Origin: Misgurnus anguillicaudatus
Taxonomy: Eukaryota > Chordata > Actinopteri > Cypriniformes > Cobitidae
Direction: 5' to 3'
Assembly (NCBI RefSeq): GCF_027580225.2
Contig: NC_073356.2
Span: forward strand, 11,726,501 to 11,790,500
Length of the DNA: 64,000 nucleotides
Shown here one piece after another: positions 22,392 to 34,269 of this stretch. A program made the translations under genes and the position numbers. The stretch's first letter is position 1. Each line of letters starts with the position of its first letter. The notes under the pieces were generated by a model. That model searched no databases. It had not been told where the DNA came from and saw nothing but the letters and a program-made list of their open reading frames with translations.

Positions 22392-22996
22392 GTTGGACAT
22401 TCATGTTCTAAAATTTAGGGACCATCTCTAAAGTACTACTGTACACGTTTGTATCTTCAATAGTATTTAACAGTTTATTTAAATAAATATCAAAAATCTA
22501 AAAAGTGTGCATTATAGCTGACAACCACATAAACACGTTGGTTTTGTGACTCTTTGTTGAGTTCAAGTCATTCCATTTAAATGCTGTTAAAAGTATAAAC
22601 GTGTATATTATTGAGTAACTTAAAGACGGCCCCTAAATTCACCAGTGTAAAATTGTAAATATTGACAAATCTATTTCAGCTTGAGCGAATCTCTGATCCA
22701 AGTCAAATCTCATTTGTTCATCCATGCAAAATGTGCTTTTGCTGTTTACAAACAAAACAACACGTTCTATCGAGTACACGTAAGCTTTAATCACATCTCA
22801 AGAATACGACTTTTGTTATGCCGAGATCACGAGAAAACAACTTTTGCTATCTCGAGATAACGAGAAATTAAGTCGTGATCATGAGAAAACAAGCAAGCAA
22901 AAATAATAATAGTGCATGGCCTCTCTCGGCTTCCGTATTAAACAGACCAGACTTCCATAATGTCTCTTTCTGTGTGTGACATAAGCATACGTTCAA

Positions 22997-23943
22997 CAAA
23001 AGTTGCACCTTTTTGTCACTGGGACAGTACCTTTATAAAAGGTCCTAATATGGACCATTTTGGTACAGATATGTGGGCTACCTTTTAGGTACCAATATGT
23101 ACTATAAGGTACCAGCGTGTATCTTATGGAGCTTTTCCATTGCATGGTACCCCACAGGTCAGGTCATTTACTTTGGTTAGTTTTTCCATTGAGTTTAGTA
23201 CCACTTCAGAGTGTGAGGTATTAGAGGCGTGTCCTTATATTTGCACTGCCTACTGCTGTGACACCATACAAGTGGGAGCGAGCACAGAATGCAATGTCTC
23301 CCATACATTCAATTATTTCTCAGTCTGCCACAAAGTCAAGATTTACCACCACAAATAAATGTTTGCAAATCACGTTTATCACCACCTCTGTCTCACATGA
23401 CAGTTTCTGTACAAACACCTGTGGTGTCAGTCAACGCACTTCACTGAGCCATGCATACATGCGGACGTGCGCGTCACAGATGTGCCGCCACAAACTGCAA
23501 GCATGGAAAACACTGTTATGGTGTTCCTGATTCTCAGCCTGTGGATGTTTTTCATCGCTAATAGGGAGTTTTGGGAACTTACAACAAAGCACAGATGACA
23601 ACAGGTTTGCTTGAGAAAGCGCACGCACAAAGGTAAAGCTAATCTTGCATAGTGAAGATGCTGGTAGTGACGATTCTCTCAGACCAATCAGTGATCTATA
23701 ATGATTTCACATCACATTTTAGTATCAGCTCAGCTTGCTTGGAACCTCAACAGAGGTGGTACTAAAAAAAATTATTGAGTACTACATACGGTACCCAGTG
23801 GAAAAGCTACCAAATGGGAGTTGACCCAACTGAGTGAGGGTAATATGCAATAATAAAAAAACGCCATTAGTGGTACCAATATGTACCTTTGAGATACAAA
23901 AGTGTACTTTTTAAAAAGGTACCGTCCCAGTGACAACTTTTGT
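22997..23943. mobile_element. MITE of the GTACC/CCCAGTGACA family with an insert
   Basis: The left end (TGTCACTGGGACAGTACC) and right end (GGTACCGTCCCAGTGACA) are inverted repeats and carry several GGTACC and ATATGTAC words. A related fragment lies at 26125-26262. A second MITE occupies about 23128-23809. Confidence 0.75.
23128..23809. mobile_element. Inserted MITE with GCTTTTCCA ends
   Basis: The left end (GAGCTTTTCCATTGCATGGT) and right end (GGTACCCAGTGGAAAAGCT) are inverted relatives. Within it, a half-matching repeat (GTTTTTCCATTGAG) follows the left end. Resembles fish ISL2EU/Harbinger-like MITEs; borders are approximate. Confidence 0.6.
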
Positions 23944-24275
23944 ACTATTTGTATTAATCCAGTCCAGGATTTGCAGTTTTGGTAATGTGCACTTAAAATG
24001 CTGATTTTACTCTGCCACCATGTTTAAATCAAAAGCGACGCTCCGGTGGGAAGGGAAGGGGGTAAAAGACAATCCCTTGGACTACCCATTTGAGCTTCTA
24101 ATGTGATTTATGATCTAAGATGTGGATGAATTTGCTAAGGTGGGATATTGGCCACTTTGTATATTGTCAAATATTTCTGACAGTTATAGTGTACCATTAC
24201 ATATTAGTAATTTCTTTCTTCTGTTTAGCACAAATAAGATTTTTTGATAAATGATGGTAGGCACACAGTTGATAG

Positions 24276-25223
24276 CAGAGCTTGACATTAACTTTTTTGC
24301 TCACCATCCAAAGTGGCTAGTTGTTTTCCAATTGTTTTCCACAATTTTGTTGCTGGTAAAATACACTTTATATGATTAAACTTGACTTTGGCATCCTAAA
24401 ATGGCTTTAATTCGAGCAAATTTACTTGGTTTAGCAGGCTAAATTAGATGCAGATTGAATTTCAAATGACCACACAAATTAAGACAACATTTATTAGCTG
24501 GTATATCAGTATAGATCATATCAAATATTTAGGTGCATGAAAAAACATGCTAGTAAGGCATATATAGATTAACTTTGAATGAATATATTAAAAGTGCAGC
24601 AGGGATTAACTGAAAAGATAAACACAAAACCCCTTGACAACCACTTTAAATATTTATTAACAACAGCCGTAAATACTGTCAAGATATGTACATGAATTTT
24701 ACTGTCAGCTTGTTTATGCAGATTGTATTTTGTAAACTTGATCATGGTTTCCGTTAAAAGTGATTTAAGACTTTTAATGACAAATGTCGAAAGTAGCCTA
24801 CATTAAAATGATGCGCGAACCTCTCAGCTGACGGGTTTCCTTTTATTTCGTGTGCATTCAGGTATGCGCTGAATTTCTCTTCGCTCTTGCCCTGAGAGTG
24901 TGCACGCAATTTATATCTCTTCAATCACTTCGATGCAAATCCATCAGCTCTAGCGCGCTCTCTGGAAGGTGGCGCTTTGGTCCGCAACGCTCCGCTGATC
25001 GCGCGCGCGTCTCAACAAACGGTCTCTGTGCGTTTCGCTGGGTGCAGAGTGCTCATGGGAGTTGTAGTTTCTCAATGTCGAATTGCGCATTGTTTATCAT
25101 TTCGCATAACTTTTAAGAAAACTACAATTAAAAAATTAAATTCAACCTGCCAAAGTGGCTAGTGGTCTTACCCGCCACAGCCGAAATCTACCCGAATTTG
25201 GCTGGTGTTAATGTCAAGCCCTG
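24276..25223. mobile_element. Non-autonomous hAT element, copy 2 (948 bp)
   Basis: Ends CAGAGCTTGACATTAAC and the inverse GTTAATGTCAAGCCCTG; exact 8-bp duplications GTTGATAG at 24268-24275 and 25224-25231. Same order of blocks as 17766-18673. It sits in the palindromic centre of a TTAA MITE. Confidence 0.93.
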
Positions 25224-25358
25224 GTTGATAGTACCCATTGACTTTGATAGTATTAGTTTTTCCTACTATGGAAGTCAATGGGCCTCAACTGTGTGCTTAC
25301 AATTATTTATCAAAATATCTTATTTTGTGTTCAACCAAATAAATAAACTCATACAGGT

Positions 25359-26070
25359 TTAAAGGGACACTCCACTTTTTTTGAAAATACTCATTTATCA
25401 GCTCCCCTATAGATAAAAATTAGATTTTTACCATTTTGTAATCCATTCAGCTGATCTCCGAGTCTGGCTGTACCACTTTTAGCATAGCTTAGCATAATCC
25501 ATTGAATCTGATTAGACCATTAACATCGCACTCAAAAATAACCAAAGAGTTTAGATATTTTTCCTACCTAAAACTTGAATAATCAAGGACTTTGCTGCCG
25601 TAACACGGCTGCAGGATCGGCACAAGGATATTAGGCACTGCCCGAAAATAGTCCCCTTGGTAAGTTTCAATAGCTGGGGACTATTTTAGGGCACTCCGTA
25701 ATATCATTGCGCCTCTGCAGTCATGTTACATCAGCAAAGTCCTTGATTATTACACCAGAATGAGAGTATAGTTCTTAGCCATATCTGCCTAGAAAATCAC
25801 AACTTTTAGTTTTCTGTCGGTCTTAGTACACGATGTAACTACAGAAGAGTCAAGTTTTAAATAGGAAAAATATCTAAACTCTTTGGTTATTTTTGAGTGC
25901 GATACTAATGGTCATATCAGATTCAATGGATTATGCTAAGCTATGCTAAAAGTGCTAGCGCCAGACCCGGATATCAGCTGAATGGATTCCAAAACAATAA
26001 AAATCAAATGTTTAACTCTAGAGGACCTGGAAAATTAGCATATTTTCAAAAAAGTAGAGTGTCCCTTTAA
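25359..26070. mobile_element. TTAA element (AGGGACACTCCAC family)
   Basis: TTAA at 25359-25362 and 26067-26070, with AGGGACACTCCACTTTTTTT and its inverse as ends. Inner inverted blocks include AGCATAGCTTAGCATAATCC on the left and its complement on the right. Relatives: 15823 and 42490-44163. Kolobok type by inference. Confidence 0.88.
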
Positions 26071-26124
26071 AACAATATAAGGGTGAGTAAATGATGACAG
26101 AATTTTGGGTGACTATCCCTTTAA

Positions 26125-26262
26125 AAAGGTCCTAATATGTTCCACTTATGTAAATATTTGTATACATTTGGTACCAATATGTACCATTGAGGTACTATTT
26201 TAACGTATTTTGTACTCTTTGAAAGGGTACTCCGCCAGTGACAGCTATTTTTTCTGACAGTA
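26125..26262. mobile_element. Fragment of the GTACC MITE family
   Basis: AAGGTCCTAATATGTTCCA and GGTACCAATATGTACC match 23039-23100, and the end GCCAGTGACAGCTATTTTT matches the family terminus. It abuts the TTAA MITE border exactly. Confidence 0.6.
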
Positions 26263-28028
26263 TATGTATTTACAATAAAGCTGCTTTGCAACAATACAAA
26301 ATAGTAACATAAGGAAAAGGGCATCAGAAATAAAATAAAAAATTTTTTAACTTTATAAGTGTTCCTTGATTTGTAAAAAAAAAAAACACAAAAAGTTTGA
26401 ATAAGTTTATTTCAGATTGAATTAAAATGACCAAAAATAATGCTTTTGTGACTTTTCAGAAATGTAGTAGAGAAATAAAAGACATTCTGTAATAAATCCT
26501 GAAAGGGTGTACAAATTTGGTTCTGAAGACAAATAACAATGGATATTGCTCTATAAAGTGATTCACCCGGAAAGTACACACTCAGTTTGATACACATCCA
26601 CAAAGTTAAACACACCTTCACAATTTCACCTGTCAGCCGTACAGATTCCCGAACGCTTTGCTGTCACAACAACACAGACTTGTCAGATTGACATGTTGTC
26701 AAACAGAGGCACTAAGAGATTAGCACGCTCTTATCTACATAGCTGAGCTGCTGAATCAGCACCGTGGACTGCTAGACTGAGCATGCTCACGAGACTGACG
26801 CCTGGTTCAGGGTGACAGTTGTTTATCTGTGCAGGATGTCAGTCACGGCCCCCGGGAGCAGGGTTATGGAACAGGCATGTCTACAAATGCTTCTAGAGGA
26901 GTCCAGGGTGTCATAACACTGACTCATGACCCAGTCCTGCAAGGGGACATGGCATCACGCATACATCCTTGTTGACTCGAAAGCTCAGCCTGGAGAGACG
27001 AGTTCATGAAATAACAATCACAGTATGAAACATAAAAGACATCGGATTCTTGCCTTTCCCGAGACTGTTGTCATGATGTAAAATCACAGCACTAGTGCCA
27101 AGCAGCTGTTAAGGTCAAAGAAAAAATCAATAGTAGTAGCTTCCAACATAAAAAAGATCTCTAGAAAAATGACTGCTTTAGTTCAATTTGATTGTAATTA
27201 TGTTAACATTTTCTGACAGATTTGATGAATTATGAGATAATACACAAGGAATTACACTTGCCATATGACGATGTAGTGAGGGTGTTATGGAAAATGACCA
27301 TTTATCTTTTGTTTTTAGGACTACTTTTTACCTGATTTGTGTTTATTTCGCTTAAATTTGCGCTTTACCAGCTTGTAGCCAATAACAAATGAGTAACAAA
27401 TCCTGAGCAGCAACGTCACTACACGCATTCTGGGCCAAGAACGGTTTGTAATCGTGTCTCCAGTGGAAAAATATCTATAACGGTGCAAAAGCGCTATTAG
27501 TGTGATCTTCTACCTTTAACCAGCAACCTTAATCAGCTTTATTAAATGACCAAACCAATGACCAACATAAACCAAGTCTTGCCGGCCAGGACCTTTATTC
27601 TGTGTGAGCCACCGATCTGTTTCTCATTAACACTGTGTAGTTTCTCCATATCTCTCCTTATATCCTCAAGGCCTCGGCACTCTCGACTGATAATAAGGGT
27701 CTCTCTTTTTCACGCTTGACCTTTTTACATGACCCTGAATATAAGCTACTAAGCGCTAATTTCATTATCGGGTGAAAGGTCTTGATACCTGCGCACTCCG
27801 GGCTTGGCTCTAATCAGCCACTGTGTTATAGTGAGTGTCCAGTTACAGCTCCTGTCTCTGATGCTAATGGCTGCTCTAGAGGTCACAAGGCAAAGGTTAA
27901 GGGTCAGGTCAAAGGGCTGGGAACTCGGGGGACATGATCTACAGAGGAAAGCAGGTCAACGCAGATGGTGAGAAGATCTGGTGGTTATGAAACACAAGAA
28001 AAATTTGATTAGGTAAACAGTGTGGCCA
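26263..28028. other. No gene seen
   Basis: Mostly single-copy-looking sequence. The parts around 26640-27020 and 27590-27960 are GC-richer and could hold conserved non-coding DNA, but I see no exon. Confidence 0.5.
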
Positions 28029-28532
28029 TTAAAGGGCACCTATTTTGTTGCTAAAAACAACGTTATTTTGTGTATTTGGTATACATTGTGTTCACGTGGT
28101 TTATGGTTAAAAAACACATTATATTCCACATACCATAAATTTTTTCACTCTCTTCCTGAAACGCGCAGATTTGAAAAGTGCTGTGTCCCTGATTGGCCAG
28201 CTAATCTGTACGTTGTGATTGGTCTGAATACCTCTGACGTCAGCCGGAAATGTGACGCTCCTTACCATGTTTGAATGATTCGCTCACAAAGAGTCTGAAG
28301 CGGGAGGATATATAATAATGGCGGTCTTGTCTACATCACCAATCCCAGGAAGTAAACTGTTGCCTGCAATCCGTGTGTTTGTTGTTGTCCAAAAAAAGAG
28401 ACTTACGTTGGAGACGATAACTCGTGTCATTGTTTACTTTGGGGTTTGTACCTTTTGCATATTGTTAACATGTACTAACACACACACCAAAGGAAATGTA
28501 AAATTGTGAATCGGACCATAGGGGCTCTTTAA
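28029..28532 (+). mobile_element. TTAA element (AGGGCACCTATT family, 504 bp)
   Basis: TTAA at 28029-28032 and 28529-28532. The left end AGGGCACCTATTTT and the reverse of the right end, AGAGCCCCTATGG, are inverted relatives. The 3' half is repeated in reverse at 2988-3334. Small open frames are not coding-like. Confidence 0.85.
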
Positions 28533-28904
28533 GCCTTAATTTGAATTGCTGTGTTTAACAGTTTAGCTTCCGGCCTAAAGAAGTAATCTTTTAGGTAAAT
28601 GTAGCACATTTCTTACCGTTTTTTTTTTTTTTTTTTGGTGTGTGTGTTATTGCAAAGAAAGCAATGTGTCTGAGCTGTTGTTTAGGCAATTTTACGTAAG
28701 ATGTTTACTTTTAACTAATGTGTAAAAACTGAAACAACAACGATATTCACAACATGTCTATAGAGGAGTAAATGTCTTCAGGACACTTAAAATGTCTGAC
28801 ACAAGTCAAGTGGAGTTATTTATTTCACACTTTGGGGTCCTTGTGAAGCTTGAAGGGTTTTCTGGTTACTATAGGAGTTACTCCAGAAAACCCAAACAAC
28901 ATTT
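28533..28904. other. No gene seen
   Basis: AT-rich, with a T run near 28619-28637. Confidence 0.5.
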
Positions 28905-28970
28905 TTAAAGGGGTCATGTGATGTGACCTCATATATTCCTTTTTCTTCAGAGTGTTAAAAGCTGCGCATA

Positions 28971-29178
28971 CACTCTTAGAAAGGATATGTTAATTTTTTG
29001 TGTTAAGCTTTTAACACATTATGTATCATTTTATGTTGATTGTGTGTTAAAATAAAACACAAGTTTTGTTAAAAGTAACACAAAATGTGTTGTTTTAATA
29101 ATAACACAAAGATGGGTTGATTCTGGAACAACGTATTTAGTGTGTTGTCCCACATTTAACACATCCGTTCTAAGAGTG
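28971..29178. mobile_element. 208-bp element with CACTCTTA ends and TA flanks
   Basis: Ends CACTCTTAGAAAGGATATG and the inverse CATCCGTTCTAAGAGTG, flanked by TA at 28969-28970 and 29179-29180. The interior is dense in TGTGTTA and TAACACA words. The ends match those of the gene-bearing unit at 58520-62347. CACTA-like or Tc1/mariner-like; not decided. Confidence 0.8.
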
Positions 29179-29190
29179 TATAGAAAATCC

Positions 29191-29523
29191 TTAAAGGGAC
29201 ACTTCAGCCATTTGCATTTATCTTTGTATAGTTAGAACCCCAGTCATGTTTTTGAATGGTCGTGCATCATTTCCTCAGTTGCCGCTGAGACAGGAGAAAT
29301 ACAGATTTCAGTGTTGCACTTCCTTCTTTCAATGATGTAAAAATCATCATTTTGCATCATTGAAAGCAGGAAGTCCAATATCTTTGTTGAGAGGGTGAGA
29401 CTACAAACACCCCTTTTCTCGGTCAAATATGCACCAAATTCGAAATGTATGTTACATTTCGACTACAAATATGACGCACTTTCAATAAAGATGAATGTTT
29501 CTACGGGTAAAATGCTCCTTTAA
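29191..29523. mobile_element. Short TTAA element (AGGGACACTTCAGCC)
   Basis: TTAA at 29191-29194 and 29520-29523. The inner block CAATGATGTAAAAATCATCA with TTTGCATCATTG forms a central palindrome. The ends (AGGGACACTTC, GAGCATTT in reverse) are only weakly similar. Confidence 0.65.
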
Positions 29524-29693
29524 AGTCACACAGATTAAAGTCTTAAACCCGAAGAGATATTCTTTCTAAAAGTAAAGGCTCATCCACACCTTCCTAAAAC
29601 GCCTCATTCAAACACGCCCCTGAATAGCTACATCAGTGTGATTAGATTTGCATAACACCGCCCAAATGTACATGTAAAGAAAGGAGTATCTTA

Positions 29694-30387
29694 GGGCGTT
29701 TTCACATTAGCACTTTTGGTGCGCACCCGGGTTCGATTGACATCAGAGCTCGGTACATTTGGATGATGCGAACGCTGTCTTCCGAACTCGGGTGCGCACC
29801 CGCGAAACGTACTCGAGTCCGCTTAAAAGGGTGGTTTGGGGTCCGGTTCATGTGAACTCCAGATCGGTTCGCTGCTAATGTGAGCGCAATTGTACCAAAT
29901 CGCGTAAGTGAACCGCTGTTAATTACGTATTATATAGAATGTCCCACCAAAACAGACGTGTGTGTTTGTGTGTGTGCACTTACCTTGACAACAAAATGCA
30001 CAGAAATCTTGCTTGACTTTTGTTCTTATTTTTTTAAACCTTTGGTTTTGTTTTCAAAGAAATAATACAGAAACGCACTTGCGTCTGTCTGTCGCAAACA
30101 TACTAAAGTCGTTTCGATTACAACGGGCTGTCCGCCGACGTCAATTTTTGCGGAGGCATTCAGAAATCATCTCTGTGCTTGTAGTTCGTCAATCACGCTT
30201 GTCGTCTTCTCGTTTACAGCGGTTGCCAAGCAACATGAGAACGCACCGGCTGCAGCTTGATGATGCAAGCGTACCGCGGTTCGGATGCAAAAATAATATG
30301 TGAAAACAGTCCATTGGGGGCATGGGGAGGGGGGAGCAATCGAACTCGGGTTCGGACCAGGCAATCGCACCAAATGTGAAACCGCCC
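29694..30387. mobile_element. PIF-Harbinger MITE with TTA duplication
   Basis: Ends GGGCGTTTTCACATTAGC and the inverse AAATGTGAAACCGCCC, flanked by TTA at 29691-29693 and 30388-30390, the usual Harbinger target. The subterminal motif GGTGCGCACCCGGGTTCG recurs. Open frames of up to 100 residues on the minus strand do not resemble a Harbinger transposase or its Myb-like partner. Confidence 0.82.
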
Positions 30388-30972
30388 TTATTCTCACTGC
30401 AGTATTGTTGCAGCCGCCGCCATGTCGTGGAGAAGCTGTGCTTTGGGAGCTCATATTCCAAATATGGTAAAAGGCGTAACATTTCCTTCACACGCTAGAG
30501 GTATTCTGCCAATCACAATGCACTGGATAGCTGGCCAATCACAGCACACCGCACTTTTCAGAACAATGAGCTTTGTAAGAATCTATGTGTTTCAAAAAGG
30601 CGGGGCATAGAGGAGCAACAATAATGTACGGTACAAAAAACACATTGCATTACTCCAACTAATATTCTTCATAGCAAAGTCATATGACCCCTTTAAATAA
30701 TCTGCATTTGCGTTCTGAAGAACTTTGGGAGTTCAAACGACATAAGGGTGAGTAAATAATGATAAAGTTTACATTTTTGTGTAAATTATCCTTTTAACAG
30801 GCTAATAACACACCAAGGTATACACATTTACAGTATGTACAGGTTGTATATGATTGACAGGACATGGTCATTCTTCCCAGAACCACAACAGGTGTATACA
30901 TCTCAATCTTTTCACAAAAACCTTCGGGTTCTTAAGGTCTGGGTTCTGGCTCAGTCACGATCCCTCCTCATG

Positions 30973-31759
30973 TTAAAGGACAAGTTGGGTATTTTACACT
31001 TAAAGCCCTGTTTTCAGATTGTTTATGATGAAATAGAACGGTTTTGACTGAAATTTCGACATATGCGGCTGCCTCGAGAATTTCGGGTGTTTGTTGTTTC
31101 ACCTCCCACCTCTACAATGTGTGTAGGTGCACTGGAACAATCCTTCATAAAATGCATTAATTACATATATGAAACTCACCGCTTGGTCAGGGGTGTTCAC
31201 TGACACGCTCACACAAAAACCGCCGCAAAAGATGCCCTCCAACAGGTGTTTTAGCATTCGATGTTAACCTGTGGACCTATTTTTCCAAACGCCTAACACC
31301 TGTACATTCTTCCGTAGAGAGCTTGAATAATAGACACTCCAGCCCAGTTGGTGGCGCTAATCCGCCTTTGCCAATAGCAAGAATTACAAACAACGTTCCC
31401 GGCGCGGAGTAATACCGTAACTCACAGCACAACTAATACAAGTCAATGGAGTTGGACAAAAACTACGATAAAACCTGTTGGAATGCGTATTTTGCAGCGA
31501 TTTTTGTGTGAGCATATCAGTGAACACCCCTGACCACTCGGTGAGTTTCACGTCTTTGTAAACGAAAGTTTAATGCATTTTAGGAAGGATTGTTCCAGTG
31601 CACCTATGCCACCATTGTAGAGGTGGGAGGTGAAACACCAACACCTGAAAATTCTCGGGGCAGCCGCATATGTCGAAATTTCAGTCAAAACCGTTCTATT
31701 TCATCATAAACAATCTGAAAACAGGGCTTTAAGTGTAAAATACCGAACTTGTCCTTTAA
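30973..31759 (-). mobile_element. Foldback TTAA element, copy 2 (787 bp)
   Basis: TTAA at 30973-30976 and 31756-31759. Same arms as 6905-7691, but the unique centre (about 31262-31480) is its reverse complement, so this copy lies in the opposite orientation. Length is the same as copy 1. Confidence 0.9.
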
Positions 31760-32848
31760 TGACTTGCTGACACGATTGCTCTTGTTGACACGGTGCGCTG
31801 CGGGCTGTGCTCAGGATCGATGATGTGGTGGGATCCTGTGACTGCTGTTTAGGGGTCTTTTGGACTTATGAGTGATGGTAAGAGAGCTGCAGTTTAAACA
31901 GAGCATTTCTCTAACTCACCAGCCTTAACCTACTGCTCCAGTCAATGTTAAACAACATTAAATCATGCAATGCTTAGTGCCACACCAGAGCAAAGATGCA
32001 GTCCTTTCTCAGCTATCCATGGGGCAAGCAAAACTAGTTTTCAAATTGAAGGGATTTTAATGGTTTTAAGTATTGACAGAGTGAACATTTATTGTAAATA
32101 TCACCAGTGCAAGAAAAAGTGCCACATTACAGTATGTTTTACATTATCTCTGGATATCATTTTGGGAGCACTTACCATTAATAAGTACATAAATTATATA
32201 TATATTTTTTCAGATCTTGTTCATTTAAAGACAAAAAAAATATAAAGAGTTCAGTGCATCTGACATGTTTTCTTGTAAATAAGTATACTGTAGGTTATTA
32301 AAACATTAAATGAAAAGCCTTATTTTCACAAATGTCACTTTCATTCATGTCAAATTATTTCATTGGTATTAATAAAACTGACTGCCATTTGAGATGGTTG
32401 AATGCACAAACAAACCGAACAATGAACAGAACCTCAAATTTTAATTTTAGTGTAATCAACCTGTCAGATAGCTTACTAACTAAGTATTCGTAACATAATA
32501 TAGCTAAGATGAAAGAAAATAAGGTGAAGTTACATGAGAGGGATAGCTGTTACGTTTCTGTTTGTCTTAATGAGATCCAGGTTGAATAATTAAAATGCAG
32601 ACTTTATTACCTTTCATAACATCCAGTCACAACTTCATATCATTTCCACACAGTTGCACTTAAACACTTCTAACCAAAACAAGCTACAGTAATTAAGATA
32701 AAAGGGATGGCCACAAGCCAATTAATTGCCATTGAAGTTTGTTCAGTTGAAGTTATCCATTGACACGTTGAACTTCCCTTTTATGTTGTTTCCAGCTAAG
32801 GAAACCAGTAATGCAACTGATCTGATGTCTGTAAAGGTGATGCTAAAG
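31760..32848. other. No gene seen
   Basis: AT-rich single-copy-looking sequence; nothing recognisable beyond short AT runs. Confidence 0.5.
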
Positions 32849-32857
32849 TTAAAGCGA

Positions 32858-33195
32858 TAGTTCAAAGTCAATAAAGCTTAGTTTGAAAACCTTGTCTTGT
32901 GCACAAGAAGGAGCTGAACATAAAGAACCTAAACCTTAAAGTGACAGTTCACCCAAAAATGAAAATTATGTAATCATTTATTCATATTCTCTCAATACAA
33001 TTGACTTCCATAGTATTTGTTTTTCTAATATGGAAGTCAATAGGTACAGTGCGTGCTTACCATCATTTATCAAAATATCTTCTTTTGTGTTTAAACAGAA
33101 TTTAAAATCTGCACTATCACCTTAAGGTTTAGGTTCTTTATGTTTATCTCCTTCTTGTGCATATAGTATTTAAGCTATACTTTATTGACTGTGAT
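32858..33195. repeat. Inverted duplication across the MITE border
   Basis: 32858-32945 and 33112-33195 are inverted copies (CATAAAGAACCTAAACCTTA core). The duplicated part includes the MITE's own TTAA and first bases, so it arose after the MITE inserted or by its rearrangement. Confidence 0.6.
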
Positions 33196-33561
33196 CATGA
33201 ATGAATGCATCCAACAAACGTGCATATATGCTCCAAGATCTAACATGTACATTATTTGTACTCTTACGATACATCATATGCTGGAAATGAAGGTTCGTTA
33301 GTGGGAGCAGTTATTTTTAACTTGATTTCTTACAAAATCGCATTGATTGTCCCCAGAAGGCCTTTATTAACCCCCTGAAGCTGTGTGGATAATTTCTGTG
33401 AAGGATGGATTTTTTGGGCTTCATATCTGAAGCACCATTTACTACTATTATAAAGCTTAAAACAACCAGGATATTTCCTAATAAGAAAAGATAATCATAC
33501 ATCAAGGATGACTTGGAAAATCATGGGATAATTTTCATTGTTGGGTGAACTATCCCTTTAA
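32936..33561. mobile_element. TTAA MITE (GACAGTTCACCCAAAA variant)
   Basis: TTAA at 32936-32939 and 33558-33561, with AGTGACAGTTCACCCAAAAA and the inverse ending GGGTGAACTATCCCTTTAA. A palindromic centre (TTGACTTCCATAGTA with its inverse) lies near 33000. The right arm is interrupted by an inverted copy of the sequence just left of the element (33112-33195). Confidence 0.75.
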
Positions 33562-33915
33562 CACATTTTACTTTGAAGGAAACGCTGTGCACCCCTGCAG
33601 AAGCCCTTAAATATTTATTACTTTACCTGTATAGTGGGATGTTCTCGGTAAATATTTCATGTATTGTATATGTCCTGTGAGTTGGTAGTGTGTTATTTTT
33701 TGTGCATTCCAGAAGGTGGAGGTTAGTCAAAAATTCCAAATATTATCGTAATTTACCTGGGATGTAAATTAGTGTACTCCAAACCAGCTGTTCTCTGTAG
33801 TCCTTAAAGGTGCAGTGTGTAATTTTTAGAAGGATCTCTTGAAAGAAATGCAAAATAATACACAAAACGTCTCGGTTACATATGTAACCCTCGTTCCCTG
33901 AAGGAAGGGAACGGA

Positions 33916-34107
33916 GACGTCACGTCGTGACCGACGAATTGGGAACCGCTTCGCGGGTGACCTATCTGCTTCGAGAAACCTTTAAAACGCCAATGAACTT
34001 GGCATGCAGATAATTGCATCTGCCGGCGCCGCCCCGCCGCATAGCTATTTAATGAGCGGCAGGTGCAGTTATCAAATCAGCTATTTTTTGCTGAGAAAGC
34101 TGGACAG
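33916..34107. repeat. DIRS left inverted terminal repeat
   Basis: 33916-34080 is the exact reverse complement of 39638-39802 (165 bases, no difference seen); similarity continues weakly to about 34107. Contains GCCGGCGCCGCCCCGCCGC. Outside it lie 47 bases unique to this end. Confidence 0.95.
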
Positions 34108-34160
34108 AAGGAAAGGGTCCGGCCAATATCAGCAGTGGAACAGCAAACTGTGGCGACGGG

Positions 34161-34269
34161 ACGTGACGTCTCCGTTCCCTTCCTTCAGGGAACGAGGGTT
34201 ACATATGTAACCGAGACGTTCCCTTTCAGTCGGTCACTACGACGTCACGTCGTGACCGACGAATTGGGA
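34161..34269. repeat. DIRS internal complementary region (circle-junction template)
   Basis: 34161-34217 is the reverse complement of the extreme left end (33869-33925). 34221-34269 is the reverse complement of the extreme right end (39774-39822). They meet at GTT (34218-34220), the complement of the AAC seen at both element borders. In DIRS1-type elements this region guides joining of the two ends into a circle. Confidence 0.92.

Larger units (their letters stand above)
22037..22937. mobile_element. MITE with about 100-bp terminal inverted repeats
   Basis: The ends TACGGAAGCCGAGAGAGG and its near-exact inverse extend inward through AATAATAATAGTGCATG and CGTGATCACGACTTAATT. TTAAAC flanks both sides (22031-22036 and 22938-22943), a possible 6-bp target duplication. 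The left arm carries extra 31-bp repeats that the right arm lacks. Confidence 0.85.
24212..26124. mobile_element. TTAA MITE (GGGATAGTTCACCC relatives) carrying two inserts
   Basis: The right end reads GGTGAGTAAATGATGACAGA and then GACTATCCCTTTAA (TTAA 26121-26124). The palindromic centre, with ATGGAAGTCAATGGG near 25270, has left-arm parts at about 24212-24275 (GATAAATGATGGTA), so the unit spans the hAT at 24276-25223 and the TTAA element at 25359-26070. The left terminus is not identifiable. Confidence 0.65.
28905..30696. mobile_element. TTAA element (AGGGGTCAT family) with three inserts
   Basis: TTAA at 28905-28908 and 30693-30696, with AGGGGTCATGTGATG and the inverse CATATGACCCCTTTAA as ends. 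It has grown by insertion of a CACTCTTA element (28971-29178), a TTAA element (29191-29523) and a Harbinger element (29694-30387). Confidence 0.85.
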
